Assembly (NCBI GenBank): GCA_019425005.1
Contig: JAHYYK010000021.1
Span: 1 to 38,249 of the forward strand
DNA length: 38,249 nt
Reading direction: 5' to 3'
DNA from: Collinsella sp.
GTDB lineage: Bacteria > Actinomycetota > Coriobacteriia > Coriobacteriales > Coriobacteriaceae
Shown here piece after piece: positions 15,624 through 22,979 of this stretch. The notes under the pieces are model-generated. The model saw nothing but the letters and a program-made list of their open reading frames with translations. It did not search any database and was not told where the DNA came from. How positions within the stretch are numbered: the first letter of the stretch is position 1; the number at the start of each line of letters is the position of its first letter. A program made the position numbers and the translations under genes.

Positions 15624-16607
15624 TTAGTAGGAAAGCTTCCACATGTAGCGACGCATGGTCAGCGGGTGCTGACGGGCCTCGGCGATCTGGTTGCCGTACT
15701 CACGCATAACGGCGAGGTGCAGCAGCGGGTTGAAGTAGGTGATGACGCTCGCGGGCACGGCGTCAGCCAGGCCGTAGTCCTTGGAGTCGATCAGAGCGAC
15801 CTTGGCGCCCATGCGCTCAAGGAAGGTGAGGGCGCGGGCGTCCATCGGACGGGTAGCGCCATCGGACATGAAGAAGACGTAGGGCTTACCCTCGGTGGAA
15901 ACCTCGAACGGGCCGTGGAAGTACTCGCCGGTGTTGTAGGCGGCGGCGTCGATCCACTGCATCTCGGTGAACAGGAAGGCGGCGTGAGAGTAAGCCATCT
16001 TCTCGGAGGCACCGGAGGCCATGAAGTAGATCATCTTGTCGTCCTTGAAGTCCTCGGCGAACTTCTTGGCGAGCTTCTTGCAGTGCTGAGCGGCGTTCTC
16101 GCAGAGATCGAAGACGTTGGTGAGGCCGGTGATCATGTCCTCGTAGTGGTCATAGCCCTCGGTCTGCTGAAGGATCTCGAGAGCAAGAGCGATGGCGTAG
16201 CCGGGCTTCTCGCACTTGGCAGCGTAGTTGGCGTGGAAGCCGTGAACGATGACGTGGTCGGCGTCGACGGTCAGAGCGGAGCCAGCCTTGTTGGTGAGGG
16301 AGACGACCGGGCAGTTGTGCTTCTTGGCGGTCTTGTTGGCCTCGACGGTCTCGGGCGTGGAGCCACCGAGGGAGCAGGTGATCACGAAGGTGTGCTCGTT
16401 GACCCAGGAAGGCGTGTCGTAGTTGAACTCGTTAGCGGTGAAGATCTGAACGTTCAGCTTGTCCGTGTTGTTGGCCAGGAAGTACTTGGCGGGGTAAAGG
16501 TCGGACATGGAAGCGCCGCAGCCGACGAAGGCGACGCTGTGGATCTCGTGGTTGGACAGGACGTCAGCGACGATCTGCTTAGGGAGGTTAAGGTCGATCT
16601 CGTACAT
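15624..16607 (-). CDS. SIS-domain protein 2, PTS-linked fructosamine-6-phosphate deglycase-like
   Basis: This 327-residue two-SIS-domain protein is of the FrlB/GfrF/FraB type. It has VGCGASMSDLY near residue 28, the phosphosugar loop SLGGSTPET near 79-87, and second-domain ASGASEKMAY near 197. Glu215 (FTEMQWID) and His231 (GEYFHGPFE) keep the sixteen-residue spacing of the putative catalytic pair, and the C-terminus is MRRYMWKLSY. The start at 16607 leaves AAAGGA nine bases upstream; an ATG three codons earlier touches the ribosome binding site. It follows EIIAB-EIIC-EIID, the same pairing as the Salmonella glucoselysine/fructoselysine (gfr) locus, so it probably splits the phosphorylated PTS product. 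A GC hairpin lies in the 198-base gap after EIID. Confidence 0.85.
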   Translation of the reverse strand: MYEIDLNLPKQIVADVLSNHEIHSVAFVGCGASMSDLYPAKYFLANNTDKLNVQIFTANEFNYDTPSWVNEHTFVITCSLGGSTPETVEANKTAKKHNCPVVSLTNKAGSALTVDADHVIVHGFHANYAAKCEKPGYAIALALEILQQTEGYDHYEDMITGLTNVFDLCENAAQHCKKLAKKFAEDFKDDKMIYFMASGASEKMAYSHAAFLFTEMQWIDAAAYNTGEYFHGPFEVSTEGKPYVFFMSDGATRPMDARALTFLERMGAKVALIDSKDYGLADAVPASVITYFNPLLHLAVMREYGNQIAEARQHPLTMRRYMWKLSY

Positions 16608-16698
16608 CTGACACATTCCTTTCGATTTTTGCGGCGCCACATTGCCGGGCGCTCGCAGGGTTACCGTGATTTGGACCGAGTCGCCGGCCCGTTGAGGA

Positions 16699-16728
16699 TG
16701 TGACAAAGGAACTGTCCCTTTGACACAT
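16699..16728. repeat. GGGACAG hairpin, copy d
   Basis: ATGTGACAAAGG (from 16699) pairs with CCTTTGACACAT (ending 16728), and the loop region contains CTGTCCC. It resembles the other GGGACAGG-loop hairpins in outline but has a different stem. It lies between EIID and SIS gene 2. Confidence 0.6.
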
Positions 16729-16740
16729 TTAGGGATGGAA

Positions 16741-16771
16741 GCCTGCCTGGGGTATGGGATGCCAGGCAGGC
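16741..16771. other. GC-rich hairpin in the EIID to SIS gap
   Basis: GCCTGCCTGG (16741-16750) and CCAGGCAGGC (16762-16771) form a perfect ten-base stem 35 bases past the EIID stop. No T-run follows on the minus strand. It could protect the 3' end of the PTS mRNA or reduce expression of the downstream SIS gene. Confidence 0.5.
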
Positions 16772-16805
16772 CCCCGGGGGAAAGCGATTAGGCGCTTGGT
16801 CGCGA

Positions 16806-17639
16806 CTAGGCCAGGATGCCGGCCGCGGAGAGGGCGATGCCGCCCACGATGGCGATCACGAGAAGCCAACCGGTGTTGACGTTCTTCTTGATGAGCCAGT
16901 ACATAAGGCCAGTGAGGCCAAGGGAAATCATCTGGGGCATCATGCCGTCCAGGATGTCCTGGATCACGACGGTGCCCTCAGCGAACTGCAGCGGGGTGGT
17001 GGCGCCGATCAGCGTAGCGATCATGCCGCCCACGGACATAAGACCCACGATGCCGCAGACATACATGAGCTTCTCCATGAGGTCGCCGCCCTGAAGCTTG
17101 CTCAGGTACTCGTGTCCGCCCTGATAGCCCATCTTGGCTGCGAACCAAGTGATCAGCACAGAGGGGACGATGGAGATGAGCATAGCCAGGATCGGGCCCA
17201 TGATGGAGCCCTGCTGAGCCAGCTGAACGCCCAGGCCAAAGGCGATAACGCGGATGGTGCCCTGGAAGAAGGAGTCACCGATGCCGGAAAGCGGACCCAT
17301 GAGGGAGGTCTTGACCGCGTTGATCGAATCGGGATCGAAGTTCTCGGGATCCTTGGCGTACTCCTCCTCCATGGAGGCGGAGAGGCCCAGGATGAAAGCG
17401 CTCGTCTGCGGGGTGCAGTTGTAGAACGCCATGTGACGGTGGTAAGCCTCTTTCTTAGCAGCGAGCTGCCTGGGGTCGGACTCATCCGGATAGAGGCGAT
17501 CGAGCGTGGGAACCATGCCGTAGAGGAAGCCCATGTTCATCTGACGCTCGTAGTTCCAAGAGGCCTGGATGGCCCAGGAGCGCCAGAAGAACTGGCTGAC
17601 CTTCTTGTTCAGGGACACGTCCTTGGTTGCGGTTGCCAT
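16806..17639 (-). CDS. PTS mannose-family transporter subunit IID
   Basis: This 277-residue protein is one of the two membrane subunits of a mannose/fructose/sorbose-class PTS permease. It shows family landmarks: FFWRSWAIQASWNYERQMNMGFLYGM at the N-terminus, LGLSASMEEEYA, VKTSLMGPLSGIGDSFFQGT, and hydrophobic segments in the C-terminal half ending VIAIVGGIALSAAGILA. The start at 17639 follows AGGAGG. The EIIC stop lies 13 bases upstream, so the two are cotranscribed. Confidence 0.94.
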   Translation of the reverse strand: MATATKDVSLNKKVSQFFWRSWAIQASWNYERQMNMGFLYGMVPTLDRLYPDESDPRQLAAKKEAYHRHMAFYNCTPQTSAFILGLSASMEEEYAKDPENFDPDSINAVKTSLMGPLSGIGDSFFQGTIRVIAFGLGVQLAQQGSIMGPILAMLISIVPSVLITWFAAKMGYQGGHEYLSKLQGGDLMEKLMYVCGIVGLMSVGGMIATLIGATTPLQFAEGTVVIQDILDGMMPQMISLGLTGLMYWLIKKNVNTGWLLVIAIVGGIALSAAGILA

Positions 17640-17652
17640 AGTGTGTTCCTCC

Positions 17653-18447
17653 TTAGTCTTCGTCGTCTTCGAGCGGATCGTAGTCGGAATCGACACCGGC
17701 GGCTGCATGGGAACCGTTGAACTTGAAGCCCATGAAGACGACAGCCAGGCACACACCGATCAGAGCGACCGCGATGACGGACAGGTTGAGGTAAGCGGCG
17801 AGCAGGAAACCGATGAACAGGAACGGAGTCATACCCTTCTTGATCATCATGGTGAGCAGCAGGGCCAAGCCGTAGGCGGTCATGATCTTGGTCGAAACGT
17901 TAAGACCAGTGGACAGCCACTCGGGAACCATGTTGACGATGGCCTGAACCAGGTCGGTGCCAACAAAGACGGCGAGGAAGATCGGCAGGAAGTACATGAC
18001 GGCGTACAGACCGGAGCCAGCGCAGATGTGCATGCGGTAGGCGGTCTTGAACTTTCCGTTATCGATCGCGCTATCTGCCACATGGGTGAGGGCGGCAATG
18101 ATGGAACGGAACACGATGCCGAGGAGCTGACCCAGGACGGCGACCGGGATGGCGATCGTCATGGCGGTCTCGGCAGAAGCATCGGTCAGGCACGCAAAGG
18201 CAGCGGCCACGATGCCGCCCAGGACCATATCGGGCGGAACGGCGGCGCCGACCTGCACCAGGCCCATGGACACGAGCTCGACGGCGGCACCGACGGCAAG
18301 GCCGGTGGGCACATCGCCCAGCAGCAGACCGACGAGCGTAGCGCCAACGAGGGGCTGCTCGAAGTTAAGACGACCGAGCAGGCGGGAGTCCCACATGCAG
18401 AACACGCCGACGAGGCCGACGAGCACCGCACTGATGAACGTATTCAT
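17653..18447 (-). CDS. PTS mannose-family transporter subunit IIC
   Basis: This 264-residue polytopic membrane protein forms the sugar channel of the mannose-class PTS together with IID. It is hydrophobic from the first residue (MNTFISAVLVGLVGVF) and carries the family's GLLLGDVPTGLAVGAAVELVSMG and GAAVPPDMVLGGIVAAAFA segments. A polar, acidic C-terminal tail ends EDDED. AAAGGAG precedes the ATG. It lies between EIIAB and EIID with short gaps. Confidence 0.94.
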   Translation of the reverse strand: MNTFISAVLVGLVGVFCMWDSRLLGRLNFEQPLVGATLVGLLLGDVPTGLAVGAAVELVSMGLVQVGAAVPPDMVLGGIVAAAFACLTDASAETAMTIAIPVAVLGQLLGIVFRSIIAALTHVADSAIDNGKFKTAYRMHICAGSGLYAVMYFLPIFLAVFVGTDLVQAIVNMVPEWLSTGLNVSTKIMTAYGLALLLTMMIKKGMTPFLFIGFLLAAYLNLSVIAVALIGVCLAVVFMGFKFNGSHAAAGVDSDYDPLEDDED

Positions 18448-18483
18448 ACCCTTCTCCTTTCAGTCAGGCAAAAGCCTGGTTGA

Positions 18484-19407
18484 TTACAGCTTGGCGTCGA
18501 TGTCGACGCTCTGATACGTAGGGGTCTGCTGGACGTAGAGCTTGATGCCCATGTCGAGCAGCTGGTTGACGTCGGCCTTCTGGTTGGCGTCGAGGAAGAC
18601 GGAGCTGTCCTTGCCGCCGACCTGATCGGCACCGTCATGGTTGGCGGTGGCGCCCAGGTTGATGGCGTCGAGCTTGTAGCCCTGGCAGAACTGCAGCATC
18701 TCGGCCGTGTTGCCAAAGACGAACATGACGCGCTCGCCGAGGGTGTTGAGCTTGTCCATCTTGGCGAGGGCACGCTCGACGGTGAAGACGTTCAGGCGCA
18801 CGCCCTGGGGCTTGGCCAGCTTAAGAGCGCCCTTCTTGATGTCATCGTTGGCGGCAGCGTTGTCGACGACGATGATGCGCTCGGCCTGAACCTTGGTGGT
18901 CCAGGTAAAGACGACCTGGCCGTGCAGCAGACGGTAGTCAAGACGTGCGAGGACGATCTTGGCGGGGCCGGAGCTGTGACGGGACGCCTTGGCCTTCTTG
19001 GCGGGAACCGCGGCGACCTCGACCGGTGCGTTGGGGTTGGTCAGACCGGTGCGGGCCTCGTTGATGAGGGCCGCGAGCTCGGCGCCCTTGACGGGGACGG
19101 GGCTCATAGCGAGCGTCAGTGCCAGCGGAATGTTGAAACCGCTGACAACCGTGAACTTCGTGCCGTTCTTGGAAAGCTCGACCATGCTGTTGTTGACCGA
19201 GCTGCCGAGCATATCGGTCAGCACATAGACGGTGTCGTCCGCGTTGAACGTGGCGATCATGGCGTCCACCTTGTTGGTGATGGGCTCCTTGTCGTCACGA
19301 GCAAGCGACACGACGTGGACGTTCGACACGTCGCCGAGAACCATCTCGAGCGTGTCTTTGGCGCCTGCGGCCAGGCCGCCATGAGATGCGAGAATGATCT
19401 GATTCAT
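18484..19407 (-). CDS. PTS mannose-family fused IIA-IIB protein
   Basis: This 307-residue soluble phosphocarrier passes phosphate from HPr to the incoming sugar. The IIA domain (about 1-122) has the phospho-His9 in ILASHGGLA and the TDMLGSS segment. A linker rich in Ala, Pro and Lys (about 125-147) joins it to the IIB domain (about 149-307), whose active His162 lies in RLDYRLLHGQV. IIAB fusion is common in mannose-type systems, whereas the gfr systems I know of have separate subunits. It is the first gene of the EIIAB-EIIC-EIID-SIS cluster, with AAAGGAGGAGG before the ATG. The promoter region carries TATAAT and the ACGT-N5-ACGT operator, so repression by GntR regulator 2 is likely. Confidence 0.94.
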   Translation of the reverse strand: MNQIILASHGGLAAGAKDTLEMVLGDVSNVHVVSLARDDKEPITNKVDAMIATFNADDTVYVLTDMLGSSVNNSMVELSKNGTKFTVVSGFNIPLALTLAMSPVPVKGAELAALINEARTGLTNPNAPVEVAAVPAKKAKASRHSSGPAKIVLARLDYRLLHGQVVFTWTTKVQAERIIVVDNAAANDDIKKGALKLAKPQGVRLNVFTVERALAKMDKLNTLGERVMFVFGNTAEMLQFCQGYKLDAINLGATANHDGADQVGGKDSSVFLDANQKADVNQLLDMGIKLYVQQTPTYQSVDIDAKL

Positions 19408-19433
19408 CTTGCCTCCTCCTTTTCGTTATGGTC

Positions 19434-19452
19434 ATTATAACGTCTTATACGT
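19434..19452 (-). promoter_or_regulatory. PTS operon -10 element with overlapping ACGT-N5-ACGT operator
   Basis: On the minus strand a perfect TATAAT (19439-19434) is immediately preceded by AACGT-ATAAG-ACGTT, which is ACGT-CTTAT-ACGT at 19440-19452 on the plus strand. The palindrome therefore fills the spacer between -10 and -35, a classic repressor position. The -35 itself is poor, so an activator or weak basal promoter is possible. Confidence 0.6.
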
Positions 19453-19590
19453 TGCTTATATTGCTAATTAGTATAAAGACCGCTCGCGGGTGAAAATCGA
19501 CCGTTGACGGGTTTAACGTACTTGAAACGTTGGAGCCGAGCAGGCCGGCGCTGGCTGGATAACCCCAGGTCAACCGCCGCGCGCAATCCC

Positions 19591-20673
19591 CTATCGCACG
19601 AAGTACCAGGGGCTTTCCTGAACGGTGGGCTCCAGCGCAATGCCCGTGCGCTCGCGGAACAGATCCATGTCCTGCGATTTCTCCGTCCACCACGCGTTGG
19701 GTTTAAAGGTCATGCTCTCAACGACATGACCGACAAACACACTGTTGCGCAGCTTGGAAAAGTCGGTGTTCATAATCACGATGGACGCGAGCACCAAAAC
19801 GATGCCCAGAACTTTGATCGCGCCGGCGGGCTCGGCGTAGACACCAATGCCCAGCAGTACGGTGACGACTGTCTCGAATGACATTACGACGGGAACTTTC
19901 GACGTCTCGAGCCCCATGGACAGACCCTGCATATATAAGATGTAAGCCACGGCTGTGGGGATGAGTCCAAAGCCAAGGAACAGCAGCAGCAGCTGTGGCG
20001 ACATTGCCGCGGCGACATCCGGCCACGGAGCCGCGATAGCTGCCATAACCGCACCGCCAAAAACAAAGCCCCAAAACGTGACAGCCAGCGGGTGGACCGT
20101 CTTGGTTGCTATCCGGCTAAACACCGCGAGCGACGCACCACAAAGGCCTGCAATCACGCCCGACGTGACGCCCCAAACCGAAAAATGAAAACCGGAAAGG
20201 TCGCCATTGGTCACCGCAAGCACACAGCCAACGATGTTAAAGACAATGGCGACGAGCTTGTTGAGGGTCACGTCCTCGCGATAAAGGACGCGGCCGAGCG
20301 CGACGCCAAACACCGGCGACGTGTAGAGCAGCACCGATGCCGTGGACATGCCCACCTCGCGCATGCACTCGTAATAGCAGGTGTTGGCGGAAGCCAAACC
20401 GACGATACCGACAAGCGCGCAGGAAACAAGCTCTTTAGGGCTTGCCTTGAACAGGGTCAGCGGACCCTGAACCACGGTAGACCCCTCACCCGGACGGCAG
20501 CCCATAAACATCAGGACCGGCGCCAAGATAAGCGCTCCGACCAACAAGCGAAAGGCAGCCATGCTCTGGGACGAAACGCCCATGGCCGAGATGCCGTTTA
20601 CAAAGATTCCGATGCTGCCCCACATAAGCGCGGCGATCAGCACCAGCACATAGCCCAGATTGCTTTTCTTCAA
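19591..20673 (-). CDS. EamA/DMT-family transporter
   Basis: This 361-residue drug/metabolite-transporter protein has about ten hydrophobic segments in two EamA repeats (about 7-150 and 165-300); the second repeat has LCGASLAVFSRI and GLIPTAVAYILYMQGLSMG. Family members export amino acids or other small metabolites. A soluble tail of about 55 residues (from MNTDFSKLRN to WYFVR) with two Trp-rich patches is unusual. The start is taken as TTG at 20673, which follows GAGGAGG by five bases. An upstream GTG at 20709 has no ribosome binding site and would lie almost at the transcript start. The ACGT operator variant at 20713 links it to the PTS operon, so it may move the amino acid freed from Amadori compounds; this is inference. 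Confidence 0.85.
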   Translation of the reverse strand: MKKSNLGYVLVLIAALMWGSIGIFVNGISAMGVSSQSMAAFRLLVGALILAPVLMFMGCRPGEGSTVVQGPLTLFKASPKELVSCALVGIVGLASANTCYYECMREVGMSTASVLLYTSPVFGVALGRVLYREDVTLNKLVAIVFNIVGCVLAVTNGDLSGFHFSVWGVTSGVIAGLCGASLAVFSRIATKTVHPLAVTFWGFVFGGAVMAAIAAPWPDVAAAMSPQLLLLFLGFGLIPTAVAYILYMQGLSMGLETSKVPVVMSFETVVTVLLGIGVYAEPAGAIKVLGIVLVLASIVIMNTDFSKLRNSVFVGHVVESMTFKPNAWWTEKSQDMDLFRERTGIALEPTVQESPWYFVR

Positions 20674-20712
20674 CGCAGCCTCCTCGGTATTGTTTCCAAT
20701 ATGTTTCACACT

Positions 20713-20725
20713 ACGTTATAGTCGT
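20713..20725. promoter_or_regulatory. ACGT-N5-TCGT operator variant upstream of the EamA gene
   Basis: ACGT-TATAG-TCGT differs by one base from the ACGT-N5-ACGT sites at 13406 and 19440. It overlaps a candidate minus-strand TATAAC -10 element. This suggests shared control with the PTS operon by GntR regulator 2. Confidence 0.45.
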
Positions 20726-20776
20726 TATATACATTTTTCAAGGCACAAATCGGTGAGCGGGAAATCTCTCGACACA

Positions 20777-20823
20777 AGGAGTGTCCCCAACTGCCGGCAG
20801 AAAGGGAACGTCCCCAAGTGCCG
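20777..20823. repeat. GTGTCCCC/CGTCCCC REP-like sequence
   Basis: GTGTCCCCAACTGCCGGCAG and, close after it, AACGTCCCCAAGTGCCG share a TCCCCAAnTGCCG core as an imperfect direct repeat with a central GCCGGC. It belongs to the same broad class of GGGGAC-bearing intergenic elements as the other hairpins in this window. It lies between SIS gene 3 and the EamA gene. Confidence 0.5.
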
Positions 20824-20830
20824 CTCTAGC

Positions 20831-20897
20831 AGTTGCAGTGAAATAGTTCTCAAACAGAGGCTTCACGCCCCCAAACAGGAACTATTCCACCGCAACT
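20831..20897. repeat. 67-bp inverted-repeat element after SIS gene 3
   Basis: AGTTGCAGTGAAATAGTTC (20831-20849) is complementary, at 17 of 19 positions, to GAACTATTCCACCGCAACT (20879-20897). The interior contains CAAACAG twice. It lies 36 bases beyond the stop of minus-strand SIS gene 3, so it may shape that 3' end, although there is no T-run. Confidence 0.6.
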
Positions 20898-20933
20898 CAT
20901 GAGGGGTATTGGGCTGTTAGGCCGCTCTATCCC

Positions 20934-21926
20934 TTAGTAATCCAGCTTCCACATGTAGCGGCGCGTCATGTAGTCCTTGTGGGTGACGGCGGAGAGCGCA
21001 CGCATGTAGACGTTGTTGAGGATCGGGGCAAAGATCAGGTGGTTGAAGTACTCGCTCACGCTGTCCTTGATGTCGTTGAGGCCGAGCTCCTTGGCGTCGA
21101 GCTGGTAGACGCGCTCACCACCGTACTGGTTGACAAAGCGAATGCCGCGCTCGTCGTTGCAGCGGCTGCGGCCGACGCTGATGAGCTGGAACAGCGAGGT
21201 ACGCTTGTCCAGGATCTCGAAGGGACCGTGGAAGAAGTCGCAGGTGTTGATGGTGCAGGAGTCGATCTGCAGCATCTCCTGCACGTTGCAGATGCTAAAG
21301 ACGTAGGCGGCACCAAAGAGCGGACCCTGAGCCATCACGTTGATGCAGGGCTTGTCGGCGTTCTGCTCGGCCCACTTGGCTGCGAGCGGACGGGTGTACT
21401 CGACGGCCTTGCGATAGATGGGATCGACCAGGTCAAAGGCTGCCATAGCGGTCTCGTACTCGGCATAGCCCTCGGTCTGCTGCGTAAGCTCCATAGCGAT
21501 CATGGTCACGACGGCGGAGTTGGTGCGGCCCATGCAGGACTCGTCGACAGCCAGGCTGTCGTACTGGATCTTGTAGTCGCAGACCTCGGTGAGGGCGGAC
21601 TCGTCAACGTAGATGGCGATGGTGCTGGCGCCGTGGTCCTTGGCGACCTGGGCGGCAACGATAGTCTCCTTGGTGCCGCGCATGGACACGACAACGGCCA
21701 AGGTGTTCTCGTTGACGTAGGCGGGCGTGGCGTGCACGAACTCGTTGCTGGTGTAGCTGGAGCTCACGACCTGCGTGGCCTCGTGCTCCATAAAGTACTG
21801 GGCAGGATAGTTACCGCCGTTAGATCCGCCGGCGCCGATCCACACAACGCGCTTGATGCCGCCCTTGTCTGCCTTGTCAGCCAAAACCTGGGAGACGACA
21901 TCCTTAACCTGTTCCTGAGTAGTCAT
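20934..21926 (-). CDS. SIS-domain protein 3, fructosamine-6-phosphate deglycase-like
   Basis: This 330-residue two-SIS-domain paralogue has GAGGSNGGNYPAQYF near residue 31, phosphosugar loop SMRGTKETI near 81-89 and second-domain MAQGPLFGAAY near 198. Glu217 (NVQEMLQ) and His233 (FFHGPFE) keep the sixteen-residue spacing of SIS proteins 1 and 2, but the usual GEYFHGPFE is CDFFHGPFE, so the Glu at the second position of that motif is Asp here. The C-terminus is TRRYMWKLDY. GAAAGG lies about eleven bases before the ATG. It is divergent from GntR regulator 3, and ATACA direct repeats in its leader make it the regulator's likely target. Substrate unknown; probably differs from those of the other two. 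Confidence 0.82.
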   Translation of the reverse strand: MTTQEQVKDVVSQVLADKADKGGIKRVVWIGAGGSNGGNYPAQYFMEHEATQVVSSSYTSNEFVHATPAYVNENTLAVVVSMRGTKETIVAAQVAKDHGASTIAIYVDESALTEVCDYKIQYDSLAVDESCMGRTNSAVVTMIAMELTQQTEGYAEYETAMAAFDLVDPIYRKAVEYTRPLAAKWAEQNADKPCINVMAQGPLFGAAYVFSICNVQEMLQIDSCTINTCDFFHGPFEILDKRTSLFQLISVGRSRCNDERGIRFVNQYGGERVYQLDAKELGLNDIKDSVSEYFNHLIFAPILNNVYMRALSAVTHKDYMTRRYMWKLDY

Positions 21927-21964
21927 CGCGCATCAGCCTTTCTTCTCATTTGATGCTCTTGACG

Positions 21965-22123
21965 GCATACAAGTTACATACATGTTTTAGCGATGTCGAC
22001 TAGTTGTATGCTATATTTGTCTTAGATTTTTTGCTGATACGGTTTTCGATAACTCGTTACCAGCAGTTTTGTTGTTGTATTGGATACATGCTTGATTAGG
22101 TAAGCATACAGGTTAGATACAGG
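21965..22123. promoter_or_regulatory. ATACA direct-repeat operators in the divergent SIS3-GntR3 region
   Basis: GCATACAAGTTACATACATG (21965-21984) and GCATACAGGTTAGATACAGG (22104-22123) match at 17 of 20 bases. Each holds two ATACA boxes with eleven-base phasing. A related TGTAT-TGG-ATACA palindrome lies at 22076-22088 and a GTTGTATGC half-site at 22003-22011. One full site lies in the SIS3 leader and the other directly before the GntR3 ATG, so one repressor could control both directions. Confidence 0.6.
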
Positions 22124-22131
22124 TTGATCGC

Positions 22132-22854
22132 ATGAGCGCTTCATCGAAAAAGAAACTGACCCAATACGAGCGTCTGGCGACCACACTTCGCGACCGCATC
22201 GCTGCCGGCATCTACGCCTGCGGAGACAAGCTGCCGTCCGAAATGGAGCTCATGGACGAATCGGGGCTGTCGCGCAGCACCGTGCGCCATGCCCTTAAGG
22301 TGCTTGTTGACGAAGGCCTGATTCGCACCGAGCGCGGACGCGGCGCCTTTGTGGCCGACACGCCGGCCCTCCACGAGAACAACCTGGTGTTTTCGAGCTA
22401 CACAGCGCAGATCCAGGGTCAGGGCATGAAGCCCACCACGCGCACGGTGGACTCGGGCTTTGCCAAGGCCGCCGGCGACGTGGCCAAGTTTTTCGATGCC
22501 GCCGTGGGCAGCAAACTCGTCAAGCTCGTCCGCCTGCGCTATCTGGACGAAGCACCGCTGTGCCTGGAGACCACCTATCTGCCGCCAAGCTTTGAGGCGC
22601 TCATCGATCGCGATATCAACGGTTCGCTCTACGCCACGCTGCGCCAAGAATTCCATCGCGCGCCGGCACAGGGACATAAGACCTTTGAGGTGTGCTATGC
22701 CTCGCAAAACGAGGCGTTTTTGCTCAACGTTGAGCGCGGGCAGGCGCTGATCCTGATCACCGACTACGTCTACGACACCGACGGTCGCCCGCTCCATGTC
22801 TCCAAGCGCATCCAACGGACCGACCGCGCCAAATACACCGAGCCCATCGGCTAA
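22132..22854 (+). CDS. GntR-family (HutC/UTRA) regulator 3
   Basis: This 240-residue regulator has a winged helix (about 8-78): QYERLATTLRDRI, DKLPSEMELMDESGLSRSTVRHALKVL and RGRGAFVAD. A UTRA ligand domain follows (about 90-235), with LVKLVRLRYLDEAPLCLETTYLP and ALILITDYVYD. It is less like regulators 1 and 2 than they are to each other: the SRSTVRHAL recognition helix replaces RITVRRAIEE, which fits its different operator. The ribosome binding site is weak. The gene is divergent from SIS gene 3 and ends at a paired hairpin shared with the convergent GNAT gene. Confidence 0.88.
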   Translation: MSASSKKKLTQYERLATTLRDRIAAGIYACGDKLPSEMELMDESGLSRSTVRHALKVLVDEGLIRTERGRGAFVADTPALHENNLVFSSYTAQIQGQGMKPTTRTVDSGFAKAAGDVAKFFDAAVGSKLVKLVRLRYLDEAPLCLETTYLPPSFEALIDRDINGSLYATLRQEFHRAPAQGHKTFEVCYASQNEAFLLNVERGQALILITDYVYDTDGRPLHVSKRIQRTDRAKYTEPIG

Positions 22855-22861
22855 CCAACCG

Positions 22862-22979
22862 AAAACCACCACAAAGGGGACAGGCACCTTCGTGGTGGTT
22901 TTTAAGGTTAACGCGCCAAAAACGGCCGATTTTCGAGAGAAACCACCACAAAGGTGCCTGTCCCCATTGTGGTGGTTTT
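22862..22979. repeat. Two opposed GGGACAGG hairpins, copy c, between convergent genes
   Basis: The first hairpin (22862-22902) pairs AAAACCACCACAAAGG with CCTTCGTGGTGGTTTT. The second (22940-22978) is the same sequence inverted, AAACCACCACAAAGG with its complement. The loops hold GGGGACAGGCA and its complement. It matches the first hairpin at 3943-3982. Placed between a plus-strand and a minus-strand gene and ending in T-runs, it probably works as a bidirectional terminator, whatever its origin. Confidence 0.8.
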
